DNA of 64,000 bases from JACVRM01 sp963809765 (GTDB lineage Bacteria > Actinomycetota > Thermoleophilia > Gaiellales > Gaiellaceae): the NCBI GenBank assembly GCA_963809765.1, contig CAWEKT010000001.1, forward strand, positions 992,001-1,056,000, read 5' to 3'. The notes beneath the pieces were generated by a model. The model did no database searches. It saw only the letters and a program-made list of their open reading frames with translations, and was not told where the DNA came from. Shown here in pieces: positions 57,058 to 64,000 of the stretch. A program made the position numbers and the translations under genes. The stretch's first letter is position 1; the number at the start of each line of letters is the position of its first letter.

Positions 57058-57246
57058 GTGCGGGCCCCGTCGCAGCGGCGTGCGCTCGGCGTGCTCTTCT
57101 CTGCGCTCACCGTCGCCTTCGCGGGGATCGCGTGGGCTGCGGGCGACGCCGGGGTGTGGGTGATCGCCTTGGCCTCGGGTGTGATCGCGGCCTGGCTCGG
57201 CACGCTCGCATTCGGCGCGCTGCGGCCACGAAGGCGCCTCTCATGA
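57058..57246 (+). CDS. Small two-helix membrane protein
   Basis: 62 residues from GTG 57058: basic N-terminus, helix ALGVLFSALTVAFAGIAWAAG, short loop, helix VWVIALASGVIAAWLGTLAFGAL, basic end RPRRRLS. Unknown role. The promoter box in front and position before whiG support it. Confidence 0.6.
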   Translation: MRAPSQRRALGVLFSALTVAFAGIAWAAGDAGVWVIALASGVIAAWLGTLAFGALRPRRRLS

Positions 57247-57267
57247 GGAGTCGGCGGGGAGGCGCCG

Positions 57268-57273
57268 TATTCT
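57268..57273 (+). promoter_or_regulatory. Leaderless-type -10 box for the sigma factor gene (TATTCT)
   Basis: TATTCT, 7 nt, GTG 57281. A TTG at 57275 lies inside the expected unwound region and is unlikely to be the start. Confidence 0.55.
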
Positions 57274-57280
57274 CTTGACC

Positions 57281-58051
57281 GTGGCGGCCGAGGACACCCA
57301 GGGGCTCTGGCTCGAGTACCAGCACTCCAAGGACAAGGGGATCCGCGACCGGCTGATCCTCACCTACGCGCCGCTCGTCAAGTACGTCGCGGGTCGCGTT
57401 GGAAGCGGACTGCCGGCTCACGTGGACGAGGAGGACCTCGTCTCGTACGGGCTGCTCGGCCTGATGGGAGCCATCGATCGCTTCGACCCCAGCCGCGATA
57501 TCAAGTTCGAGACCTTCGCGATCGCCCGCATCAAGGGCGCGATCATCGACGAGCTGCGCTCGCTCGACTGGGTGCCACGCTCGGTGCGCTCGCGAGCGCG
57601 CGACATCGAGCGGGCGATGGCCGAGCTCGAGCGGACGCTCCATCGTGCGCCGAACGACGATGAGATCGCCTCCAAGCTGGGCATCACCGAGGAGGAGCTC
57701 GACGACAGCCTGACCGACATCTCCCGCTCGTCGATCGCGGCGCTCGACGAGCTCTGGACGATCTCCGGCTCTTCCGGGGGCGATCAAGTCGCGCTCATCG
57801 ACACGATCGAGGACACGACCGGCCCGGACCCTCAGGGCGCGCTCGCGCAGACCGAGCTCCGTGAGGCGCTCGGCGAGGCGATCGCACGGCTGCCCGAACG
57901 CGAGAAGCTCGTCGTCACGCTCTACTACTACGAGGAGCTGACGCTCCGCGAGATCGGCGACGTCCTCGGGGTCACCGAGTCGCGGGTCTCGCAGCTGCAT
58001 ACGAAGGCGATCCTCCGCCTCAAGGCCCGCCTGGCCGGCGGACGCGCCTGA
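57281..58051 (+). CDS. whiG: FliA/WhiG-family RNA polymerase sigma factor
   Basis: About 256 residues. Region 2: LILTYAPLVKYVAGRVGSGLP, DLVSYGLLGLMGAIDRFDP, KFETFAIARIKGAIIDELRSLDWVPRSVR, the diagnostic FliA/WhiG stretch. Region 3: HRAPNDDEIASKLGITEEEL. Region 4: RLPEREKLVVTLYYYEELTLREIGDVLGVTESRVSQLHTKAILRLK. No flagellar genes are nearby, so a WhiG-like developmental or envelope role is as likely as motility. The GTG at 57281 is preferred over TTG 57275 on promoter spacing. Uninterrupted. Confidence 0.88.
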   Translation: MAAEDTQGLWLEYQHSKDKGIRDRLILTYAPLVKYVAGRVGSGLPAHVDEEDLVSYGLLGLMGAIDRFDPSRDIKFETFAIARIKGAIIDELRSLDWVPRSVRSRARDIERAMAELERTLHRAPNDDEIASKLGITEEELDDSLTDISRSSIAALDELWTISGSSGGDQVALIDTIEDTTGPDPQGALAQTELREALGEAIARLPEREKLVVTLYYYEELTLREIGDVLGVTESRVSQLHTKAILRLKARLAGGRA

Positions 58052-58092
58052 GCACACCCGCCTCGGCACAAAACAGCTGCTCAGAGCAGCGG

Positions 58093-58098
58093 TAAGAT
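58093..58098 (+). promoter_or_regulatory. -10 box for the EF-G paralog (TAAGAT)
   Basis: TAAGAT lies ~54 bp before ATG 58153 and leaves a ~48-nt leader with a strong SD (GAGGAGGGA, 58135-58143), in contrast to the leaderless genes around it. Confidence 0.5.
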
Positions 58099-58152
58099 CG
58101 GCACCGGCCTGCCGCAGGCCCGCCACGTCGATCCGAGGAGGGAACACCGCAC

Positions 58153-60204
58153 ATGCCGGCACTCGAACCCGGGAAGATTCGCAACGTCGCCGTCGTCGGT
58201 CACCGCGGGACCGGCAAGACGTCGCTCGTCGAGGCCATGCTCTTCCAGGCAGGCGCGACGAACCGGCTCGGCACGGTCGAGCAGGGGACGACGGTCTCCG
58301 ACTGGGACGAGGACGAGCAGCGCCGGTCGATGTCGATCTCGGCGTCCGTGTGCCACGCCGAGTGGCACGACCGCAACATCAACCTCGTGGACACGCCGGG
58401 CGAGCCGAGCTTCCAGGGCGACGCGATTGCGTCGCTGATGGTCGTCGAAGGAGCGCTGTTCGTGGTCAGCGGAGTAATGGGCGTCGAGGTGCAGACCGGC
58501 CGCTACTGGGACCGCGCCGAGCGGCTGGAGCTCTCGCGCCTGCTCTTCGTCAACATGCTCGACCGCGAGCGCGCCGACTTCTTCCGTGTGCTCGAGCAGC
58601 TGCGGGAGATGCTCTCGCCGCGCTGCGTCGCCGTCAGCATCCCGATCGGCGTCGAGCACGAGCTGACCGGCATCGTCGACATCCTCCACCAGGTCGCCTA
58701 CATGAGCCCGGAGGGGCAGCGCGAGGGGTCGACCGGCGAGATCCCCGCCGAGCTTGCCGACCAGGTGCGGACCTATCGCGAGCAGCTCCTCGACACGGTG
58801 GTCGAGACGGACGAGGGCTTGATGGAGCGCTACCTCGAGGGGGAGGAGCTCGGCGCCGAGGAGGTTGCGAAGGCGCTCAAGGACGCCGTCACCCGCGGCG
58901 AGATCTTTCCGGTCGCCTGCGGCGTGGCCAGCAAGAACCTCGGCACCGCCGCGCTGCTCGACCTCATGGTCGAGGGCGTGCCGTCCCCGGCGCGGAAGCC
59001 GTTGGCGATCGAGGCGGGCGGCGCCGCCACGGCCGCCTTCGTCTTCAAGACCGTCGCCGACCCGTTCGCCGGCCGGATCAACCTCTTCCGCGTCGTGGAC
59101 GGGACGGTCACCACCGACACGACGCTCGTGAACGCGCGCTCGCACGCGAAGGAACGCATGGGCTCGCTCCTGCGCCAGCAAGGCAAGGAGCACACCGCCG
59201 CGGACGCGTTCGGGCCCGGCGACATCGGCGCCGTCGCCAAGCTGAAGGACGTCGAGACCGGCGACCTGCTGCTCGACGCAGAGCGCGAGCTTGAGCTGCC
59301 GCGGGTCGACCTGCCCGAGCCGGTGATGAGCTTCGCCATCTCGCCGAAGGCGAAGGGCGACGAAGAGAAGATGGGCGCCGGCCTGCGACGCCTACACGAA
59401 GAGGACCCGACCCTCGTCATGCGCCGCGATCCGCAGACGGGCGAGCAGCTGCTCGCCGGCCTCTCGCAGATGCACGTCGAGGTCGCGGTCGACCGGCTCA
59501 AGCGCCGCTTCAGCGTCGAGGTCGAGCTGCGCCAGCCGCGCGTGCCGTACCTCGAGACGATCCGCAAGGAGGCGCGCGCCCAGGGTCGCTACAAGAAGCA
59601 GACCGGGGGCCGCGGCCAGTTCGGCGACTGCCACATCGTGCTCGAGCCGCTGGCGAACGGTGCCGGCTACGAGTTCGTGGACGAGATCGTCGGCGGGGTC
59701 ATCCCGCAGGGGTTCCGGCCCGCGGTGGACAAGGGCATCCAGGAGGCGATGCAGCACGGCGAGCTCGCCGGCGCGCCCGTGAAGGGCGTCCGCGTCCGGC
59801 TGGTCGACGGCTCGTACCACACCGTCGACTCGTCCGAGATGGCCTTCAAGATCGCCGGCTCGATGGCCTTCAAGACGGCCTACGAGAAGGCCGAGCCCGT
59901 GCTGCTCGAGCCGATCATGGAGGTGGAGGTGACCGCGCCCGACGACACCGTCGGCGCCGTCAACGGCGACCTCAACTCGCGGCGCGGCCGACTCCAGGGC
60001 ATGGAGCCGCGCGGCGGCATGACGACGATCAAGGCCGAGGTGCCGATGGCGGAGATGCTCACCTACTCGCAGGCCCTGACCTCGATGACGGGCGGGCGCG
60101 GCGACTACCACATGCACTTCGCCCGTTACGAGGAAGTGCCCACGCACATCGCCCAGAAGGTGATCGCCGCGGCCCAGGCCGAGAAGGAGGAGGCGGCCCA
60201 CTGA
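58153..60204 (+). CDS. EF-G-like translational GTPase paralog
   Basis: 683 residues, intact, all five EF-G domains present (GTPase; FKTVADPFAGRINLFRVVDG domain II; domain III; QTGGRGQFGDCHIVLEPL domain IV; GDLNSRRGRLQGMEPRGG domain V). The GTPase site is altered: P-loop GHRGTGKTSL; the DTPGH histidine is Glu (DTPGE), which in canonical factors positions water; and NKxD reads NMLD. The domain IV tip is kept. It looks like the FusA2-type paralog, with slow or non-classical GTP use. Whether it works in translocation, recycling or stress is unknown. Stop overlaps the next start (TGATG). Confidence 0.88.
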   Translation: MPALEPGKIRNVAVVGHRGTGKTSLVEAMLFQAGATNRLGTVEQGTTVSDWDEDEQRRSMSISASVCHAEWHDRNINLVDTPGEPSFQGDAIASLMVVEGALFVVSGVMGVEVQTGRYWDRAERLELSRLLFVNMLDRERADFFRVLEQLREMLSPRCVAVSIPIGVEHELTGIVDILHQVAYMSPEGQREGSTGEIPAELADQVRTYREQLLDTVVETDEGLMERYLEGEELGAEEVAKALKDAVTRGEIFPVACGVASKNLGTAALLDLMVEGVPSPARKPLAIEAGGAATAAFVFKTVADPFAGRINLFRVVDGTVTTDTTLVNARSHAKERMGSLLRQQGKEHTAADAFGPGDIGAVAKLKDVETGDLLLDAERELELPRVDLPEPVMSFAISPKAKGDEEKMGAGLRRLHEEDPTLVMRRDPQTGEQLLAGLSQMHVEVAVDRLKRRFSVEVELRQPRVPYLETIRKEARAQGRYKKQTGGRGQFGDCHIVLEPLANGAGYEFVDEIVGGVIPQGFRPAVDKGIQEAMQHGELAGAPVKGVRVRLVDGSYHTVDSSEMAFKIAGSMAFKTAYEKAEPVLLEPIMEVEVTAPDDTVGAVNGDLNSRRGRLQGMEPRGGMTTIKAEVPMAEMLTYSQALTSMTGGRGDYHMHFARYEEVPTHIAQKVIAAAQAEKEEAAH

Positions 60205-60821
60205 TGCGCGCCGTCCGCCCGCCCGACACCGCCCTCATCTGCGCGATCTGCGAGCGCACTTTGCTCGTAGGCGAGCGGGCCTCGCGCTACACCCCGGACG
60301 GGACCGACCGCTACGTCGACGTCTGCCCGCTCTGCAACGAGGTGGCGCTCCAGCACGGCTGGGTGAAGGAGGGCAGCCCGACCACGCCAACGGCCGCGCC
60401 GCTCCGCCGGCGCCGGCGGCTCAGCCTCGCCGCCATCTTCGACCCGCGCCGCGCAGGCGCGGAGGAACCGGTGCTCTCGGAGCCGATCCTGCGGCGGCTC
60501 TCGAAGCCCGAGCAGGCGATCGTCGAGGCTGCGGAGCTCTTCAACGTGAGCAGCTTCCGTCGCACGGTCGGCGGCATCGCGCGCAGCCTCGGCTCCCCGC
60601 AGGTGAGCATCGTCCCGCTCTCCGGCGTGAACACCGAGGTCGTGATCACGGTCGCCTGGGACCTCTCGTGGTACCAGTACCGCGTCTCGTTCGACGCGCC
60701 GCAGCCGGTGCGCCTGGCGGAGCGCGGCTTCGAGGTCGACGAGCTCGAGCCGGCCTTCGTCGATTGGAACGCCGAGCTGGCCGAGGACGGCAGGCTCGTG
60801 CCCAGCATCGCCCGCCTCTAG
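60204..60821 (+). CDS. Zinc-ribbon protein coupled to the EF-G paralog
   Basis: 205 residues. N-terminal zinc ribbon (CAICERTLLVGERASRY...VCPLCNEVALQHGW), a basic linker (PLRRRRRLSLAAIF), then an alpha-beta domain (ELFNVSSFRRTVGGIARSLGSPQVSIVPL, VVITVAWDLSWYQYRVSF). ATG shares a base with the EF-G paralog stop, so the two are made together and may act together on ribosomes; that is inference. No catalytic motif known to me. Confidence 0.65.
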   Translation: MRAVRPPDTALICAICERTLLVGERASRYTPDGTDRYVDVCPLCNEVALQHGWVKEGSPTTPTAAPLRRRRRLSLAAIFDPRRAGAEEPVLSEPILRRLSKPEQAIVEAAELFNVSSFRRTVGGIARSLGSPQVSIVPLSGVNTEVVITVAWDLSWYQYRVSFDAPQPVRLAERGFEVDELEPAFVDWNAELAEDGRLVPSIARL

Positions 60822-60889
60822 CCGACTCTCCGGCGCCCGCCGACGCGGATCCCGGACAGCGGGGGAGGCCCACTGGCCGCGTCCGCTCC

Positions 60890-60895
60890 TACAAT
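60890..60895 (+). promoter_or_regulatory. Leaderless-type -10 box (TACAAT)
   Basis: TACAAT, 6 nt, GTG 60902; the closest to a consensus TATAAT in the window. Confidence 0.55.
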
Positions 60896-60901
60896 CAGAG
60901 C

Positions 60902-61123
60902 GTGATCTACTGCGTCGTCCCGCGCGAGCTCGAAGGCGAGCTGTACGCGAAGCTCGTCGAGCACTACAAGGACAACCCGAACGTGACGGTGCTGCTCGAC
61001 CGGCGCGACGGTCCCGACCGCCGGGACGGCCGCGAGTACGGCGGCAAGCGCGAAGTCCGCGATCGCCGCCGCGGGCGCGCGGTCGGCACCTTCCTCAGCA
61101 CCGAGCCGCCGCCCGACGCCTAA
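60902..61123 (+). CDS. 73-residue conserved-type protein
   Basis: GTG 60902. The first half is a compact alpha-beta piece (VIYCVVPRELEGELYAKLVEHYKDNPNVTVLLDRR, residues 1-35), the second half is charged (DGPDRRDGREYGGKREVRDRRRGR). Short proteins with the RRxGxDRR pattern recur in Thermoleophilia and other actinobacteria as far as I recall. Role unknown. The promoter box fixes the start. Converges on the PhyH gene with overlapping stops. Confidence 0.6.
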   Translation: MIYCVVPRELEGELYAKLVEHYKDNPNVTVLLDRRDGPDRRDGREYGGKREVRDRRRGRAVGTFLSTEPPPDA

Positions 61124-61902
61124 CGCGGTCCCACGCTCACGGCGCGCAGCGGGACGTCGTCGTCGCTCGGGATCCAGTATCCGAGTTCGTCGCTCGCCGC
61201 GCCCAGCAGCTGCCGCCGCACGGGGCACGTCGTGAGCTTCGCGGCGTGGAGCAGTGTCTCGCGTGGCCTGATCCACCGGTACGTGTACGCGACGAACAGC
61301 GCCTTCCGCGTCCGCTCGGACGTGTTGTCGCCGCGTGCATGCCAGAGTCGACGGTCGAAGATCACTGCGCTCCCCGCCTCGGCGAGGATCGGCTGCGCGT
61401 CGTCCGGCTGCCGGACCTCCTCGCCCGGAGCCGGCCGCGGCAGGATGTTGCGGCGATGGCTACCCGGTAGCACCCACATTGGCCCGTTCGCGGCTGACTC
61501 CACGTCGGTCAGGTAGTACGCAACCTTGAGCGAGAGGCGAGGTCGCGTGGGCTGGGTCTCCAGCTCGAGGTTCTGCCGGCCGCCGTCCTGGTGCCAGCGC
61601 CAGCGCGGCTCGACCTCGTGCTGGGGCGGATGTGCATCCAGATGGGAGTGGTAGACGTAGATGTTCCAGCCGAGGGCATCCGTGACGACCGGTAGCACGG
61701 CGGGGAGGTCGAGGAGCTCAAGGAAGACGGCGTCCGAAGCGAGGAACCCGAGCAGGTGAAGCGAGCCGTCGGCAGCGACGCGACCGGCCGATCGCTCGGC
61801 TGTGTACACACGGTCGTGCGCGTCCTCGAGCCGCCCCAGGAGCGGCTCGGGTAGCGCACGCGGGATGACGACGCAGCCGTGGGTCTCGAGCTCCAGGGTC
61901 AC
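61120..61902 (-). CDS. Phytanoyl-CoA dioxygenase-family Fe(II)/2-oxoglutarate oxygenase
   Basis: GTG 61902 is chosen because TAGGAGGATC provides a ribosome site. About 260 residues. Facial triad: HQDGG (H and D), LWHARGDN (distal H), with the 2-oxoglutarate arginine in SERTRKALFVAYTYRWI. Other family marks: SLKVAYYLTDVESANGPMWVLPGSHR-like stretch and AGSAVIFDRRLWH. PhyH proteins hydroxylate small or lipid-like molecules; the substrate here is unknown. Divergent from the aldehyde dehydrogenase 56 bases away, possibly in one pathway. Confidence 0.82.
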   Translation of the reverse strand: MTLELETHGCVVIPRALPEPLLGRLEDAHDRVYTAERSAGRVAADGSLHLLGFLASDAVFLELLDLPAVLPVVTDALGWNIYVYHSHLDAHPPQHEVEPRWRWHQDGGRQNLELETQPTRPRLSLKVAYYLTDVESAANGPMWVLPGSHRRNILPRPAPGEEVRQPDDAQPILAEAGSAVIFDRRLWHARGDNTSERTRKALFVAYTYRWIRPRETLLHAAKLTTCPVRRQLLGAASDELGYWIPSDDDVPLRAVSVGPR

Positions 61903-61945
61903 GATCCTCCTACGACCCGCCCGGCGCACGAGGTCCCGCCGGAAA

Positions 61946-61951
61946 TAAGAT
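61946..61951 (+). promoter_or_regulatory. Leaderless-type -10 box for the aldehyde dehydrogenase (TAAGAT)
   Basis: TAAGAT, 7 nt, GTG 61959. Confidence 0.55.
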
Positions 61952-61958
61952 CCGCCGC

Positions 61959-63455
61959 GTGACTGCCGTCGGCGCGAAGAGCTTCCGCAACTACATCGAC
62001 GGCGAGTGGGTCGACGCTGGCAGCGGTGAGACCTTCGAGTCCACCAGCCCAGCCAACGGCGAGCACATCGGGACCTTCCCGAAGTCGAGCGTCGACGACG
62101 TCGACCGAGCCGTCGCAGCGGCGGCGTCGGCGTACGAGCGCTGGCGGCTCGTGCCCGCGCCGAAGCGCGGCGAGATCATCTTCCGCTTCGCGCAGCTCCT
62201 CAGCGACCACAAGGAGGAGCTCACCGACCTGATGACCCACGAGATGGGCAAGGTCAAGGCCGAGGCCGGGGGGGACGTCCAGGAAGCGATCGACATGAGC
62301 TTCTACATGGCCGGCGAGGGCCGGAGGCTCCACGGGCAGACGACGCCCTCTGAGCTCCCCGACAAGTTCAACATGTCGGTGCGCATGCCGATCGGGGTCG
62401 TCGGCGTGATCACGCCCTGGAACTTCCCGATCGCGATCCCCTCCTGGAAGATCGTCCCGGCGCTCGTCTGCGGCAACACGGTCGTGTTCAAGCCCGCGAA
62501 CGACACGCCGCTTCTCGGCGAGCGCTTCGTCGAGCTGCTCGCCGAGGCGGGCGTTCCGGCCGGCGTCGTCAACGTCGTGCACGGATACGGCGGGGACGTC
62601 GGCGAGCGCATCGTCCGCCACCCCGACGTTCGCGTGATCACCGTGACCGGCTCGCGCGAGACCGGCGTCAAGGTGCTGCAGGCTGCCGCCGAGGGGCTCA
62701 AGCACGTCCACCTCGAGCTCGGCGGCAAGAACGCCGTCATCGTCATGGACGACGCCGACCTCGACCTCGCCGTCGACGGCATCGTCTGGTCGGCCTTCGG
62801 GACGTCCGGGCAGCGCTGCACCGCTGCCAGCCGCGTGATCGCCCACGAGGCGGTGTACGGCGAGCTGTCGAAGCGCCTGGTCGCCGCGGCGGAGGGCATG
62901 CGGCTGGGCCCGGGTTGGGAGGACGACACCGACGTCGGCCCCGTCATCAACCAGCGCGCGCTCGACAAGATCCACTCCTACACGGAGATCGGTCGCGACG
63001 AGGGCGCCTCGCTGCTCACCGGCGGCGAGGTCGGCAGCGGCAACGGCCTCGACAAGGGCTTCTACTACCGGCCGACGATCTTCGGCGACGTCGAGGCGGG
63101 CATGCGGGTCGCCCAGGAGGAGATCTTCGGGCCGACGACGGCGCTCATCCGCGTCGGCTCGTACGAGGAGGCGATCCGGGTCGCAAACGGGGTCAAGTAC
63201 GGGCTCTCCTCGTCCATCTTCACCCGGGACGTGAACCGCGCCTTCCGTGCCATGCGCGACCTCGAGACCGGCATCACGTACGTCAACGCCGGCACGATCG
63301 GCGCGGAGGTGCACCTGCCCTTCGGCGGCACGAAGGACACGGGCAACGGGCATCGCGAGGCCGGGCAGGCCGCGCTCGACGTGTTCACCGAGTGGAAGTC
63401 GCTCTACGTCGACTACTCGGGCAAGCTGCAGCGGGCTCAGATCGACAACGACTGA
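61959..63455 (+). CDS. NAD(P)-dependent aldehyde dehydrogenase
   Basis: 498 residues, intact. ALDH superfamily motifs: ITPWNFPIAIPSWKIVPALVCGN, FKPANDTP, TVTGSRETG, HLELGGKNAVIV (general-base Glu), SAFGTSGQRCTAASR (nucleophile Cys), EEIFGPTTALIRV and LPFGGTKDTGNGHREAG. The ending resembles the ALDH7/aminoadipic- or succinic-semialdehyde groups. It oxidises an aldehyde to the acid; whether the substrate comes from lysine, GABA or another amine is not decidable here. GTG start after a leaderless box, divergent from the PhyH oxygenase. Confidence 0.9.
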   Translation: MTAVGAKSFRNYIDGEWVDAGSGETFESTSPANGEHIGTFPKSSVDDVDRAVAAAASAYERWRLVPAPKRGEIIFRFAQLLSDHKEELTDLMTHEMGKVKAEAGGDVQEAIDMSFYMAGEGRRLHGQTTPSELPDKFNMSVRMPIGVVGVITPWNFPIAIPSWKIVPALVCGNTVVFKPANDTPLLGERFVELLAEAGVPAGVVNVVHGYGGDVGERIVRHPDVRVITVTGSRETGVKVLQAAAEGLKHVHLELGGKNAVIVMDDADLDLAVDGIVWSAFGTSGQRCTAASRVIAHEAVYGELSKRLVAAAEGMRLGPGWEDDTDVGPVINQRALDKIHSYTEIGRDEGASLLTGGEVGSGNGLDKGFYYRPTIFGDVEAGMRVAQEEIFGPTTALIRVGSYEEAIRVANGVKYGLSSSIFTRDVNRAFRAMRDLETGITYVNAGTIGAEVHLPFGGTKDTGNGHREAGQAALDVFTEWKSLYVDYSGKLQRAQIDND

Positions 63456-63529
63456 GCTCGGGGCCGTACGCGACGTTCAGTCGCGCGGTCGCGTAGGTTC
63501 GCCGCGCTCACTCGACCACGGAGGTGAAG

Positions 63530-64000
63530 GTGTCGTACTACGAGGTGCTCCTGTTCCTGCACATTGCGACCGCGATCGTCTGGCTGGGGTCGGCGGTGCT
63601 CTTCTTCGTGCTCTTCCAGCGCACCAAGATGGCGCCGGATCCGGTCCTCGCCGAGCGTCTCGGGGCCCACGTGAAGTGGCTCGCGCAGCGGCTCTTCATT
63701 CCCTCGGCCTTCGCCGTGCTGGTGTTCGGGATCCTGCTCACGATCGAGGGTCCGTGGAACTTCGACGACGTGTGGATCCTGGTCGGCCTTGCCGGCTGGG
63801 CGACGTCGTTCGTCGTCGGGGTCGGCGTCATCGAGCCGACGACCAACAAGATGCACGCCGCCATCGCGGCGCACGGCCCCCAGCACGAGAGCGTCGGCGG
63901 CTACTCGCGGCGACTCGACGGGCTCGCCGCCTTCGATCTGACGCTGCTCTTCGCGATCGTCTGGGACATGGCGCTCAAGCCGACCGACGATGACCTCGGC
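63530..64000 (+). CDS. DUF2269-like integral membrane protein (3' end outside window)
   Basis: The frame is open from GTG 63530 to the window end with no stop (157 codons). GGAGGTGAAG just upstream is the ribosome site; an in-frame GTG at 63524 lies inside it. Helices: YYEVLLFLHIATAIVWLGSA, LFIPSAFAVLVFGILLTIEG, VWILVGLAGWATSFVVGVGV, AAFDLTLLFAIVWDMALKP. The opening HIATAIVWLGS and the W-G-rich second helix fit the DUF2269/CopD-like group of small membrane proteins. Function unknown. Confidence 0.72.
   Translation, partial: MSYYEVLLFLHIATAIVWLGSAVLFFVLFQRTKMAPDPVLAERLGAHVKWLAQRLFIPSAFAVLVFGILLTIEGPWNFDDVWILVGLAGWATSFVVGVGVIEPTTNKMHAAIAAHGPQHESVGGYSRRLDGLAAFDLTLLFAIVWDMALKPTDDDLG

Overview
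The window is very high-GC DNA with GTG/TTG starts, many four-base stop/start overlaps (GTGA, ATGA) and leaderless-type promoters. It encodes a WhiG/FliA-type sigma factor, tRNA-Trp(CCA), MeaB, and several actinobacterial signalling and secreted families. I infer a soil or aquatic actinobacterium, most likely of the Thermoleophilia (Gaiella/Solirubrobacter side). The genus cannot be fixed from the sequence alone. Many genes are cut by one-base frame changes with conserved coding sequence on both sides. Nearly all those inspected look like single-base insertions, so I treat them as probable assembly error rather than pseudogenes, and each affected gene is given as one locus.

Layout. 1-8 kb: the end of a surface protein, a secreted RTX-repeat protein and, convergent with it, a very large kinase - NB-ARC-like ATPase - nSTAND1 - WD40 protein. 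8-10 kb: two secreted zinc metallopeptidase paralogs, each behind three TTGAG-type repeats at exact 11-bp spacing. 10-15 kb: hisC, then a coupled MFS transporter-meaB-ilvA operon. 14.9-15.5 kb: a 203-bp tandem repeat. 15.5-32 kb: five head-to-tail paralogs, each a class III adenylyl cyclase fused to a STAND-like ATPase and a helical-repeat tail, all joined by four-base overlaps behind one leaderless promoter. 32-35 kb: an MBL-rhodanese protein and two small secreted tryptophan-rich proteins, one of which has the same triple-repeat operator as the metallopeptidases.

35-45 kb is acyl-CoA and amino-acid catabolism: acyl-CoA dehydrogenase, leucyl aminopeptidase, SCP2 protein, both subunits of a methylcrotonyl-CoA-type carboxylase, an enoyl-CoA hydratase, and a DapA-family lyase paired with a FAD amine oxidoreductase. 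45-51 kb holds a LysE exporter, moeA, a secreted glycoside hydrolase and a secreted NlpC/P60-like pair. 51-56 kb is a minus-strand envelope cluster of polytopic membrane proteins, a cupredoxin-like lipoprotein, a thioredoxin-fold lipoprotein and a membrane-anchored exported protein; a copper or redox role is inferred. 56-64 kb holds small proteins, tRNA-Trp, the WhiG-type sigma factor, an EF-G paralog, a PhyH-type dioxygenase, an aldehyde dehydrogenase and the start of a DUF2269-like membrane protein.

The main signals beyond ordinary annotation are: the triple 11-bp operator shared by three secreted-protein genes; the five-member cyclase-STAND array with its flanking tandem repeat; a recurrent TAnnnT - 6 to 9 nt - start codon arrangement, which resets two start sites; and a small secreted domain family found both free-standing and fused to RTX repeats.
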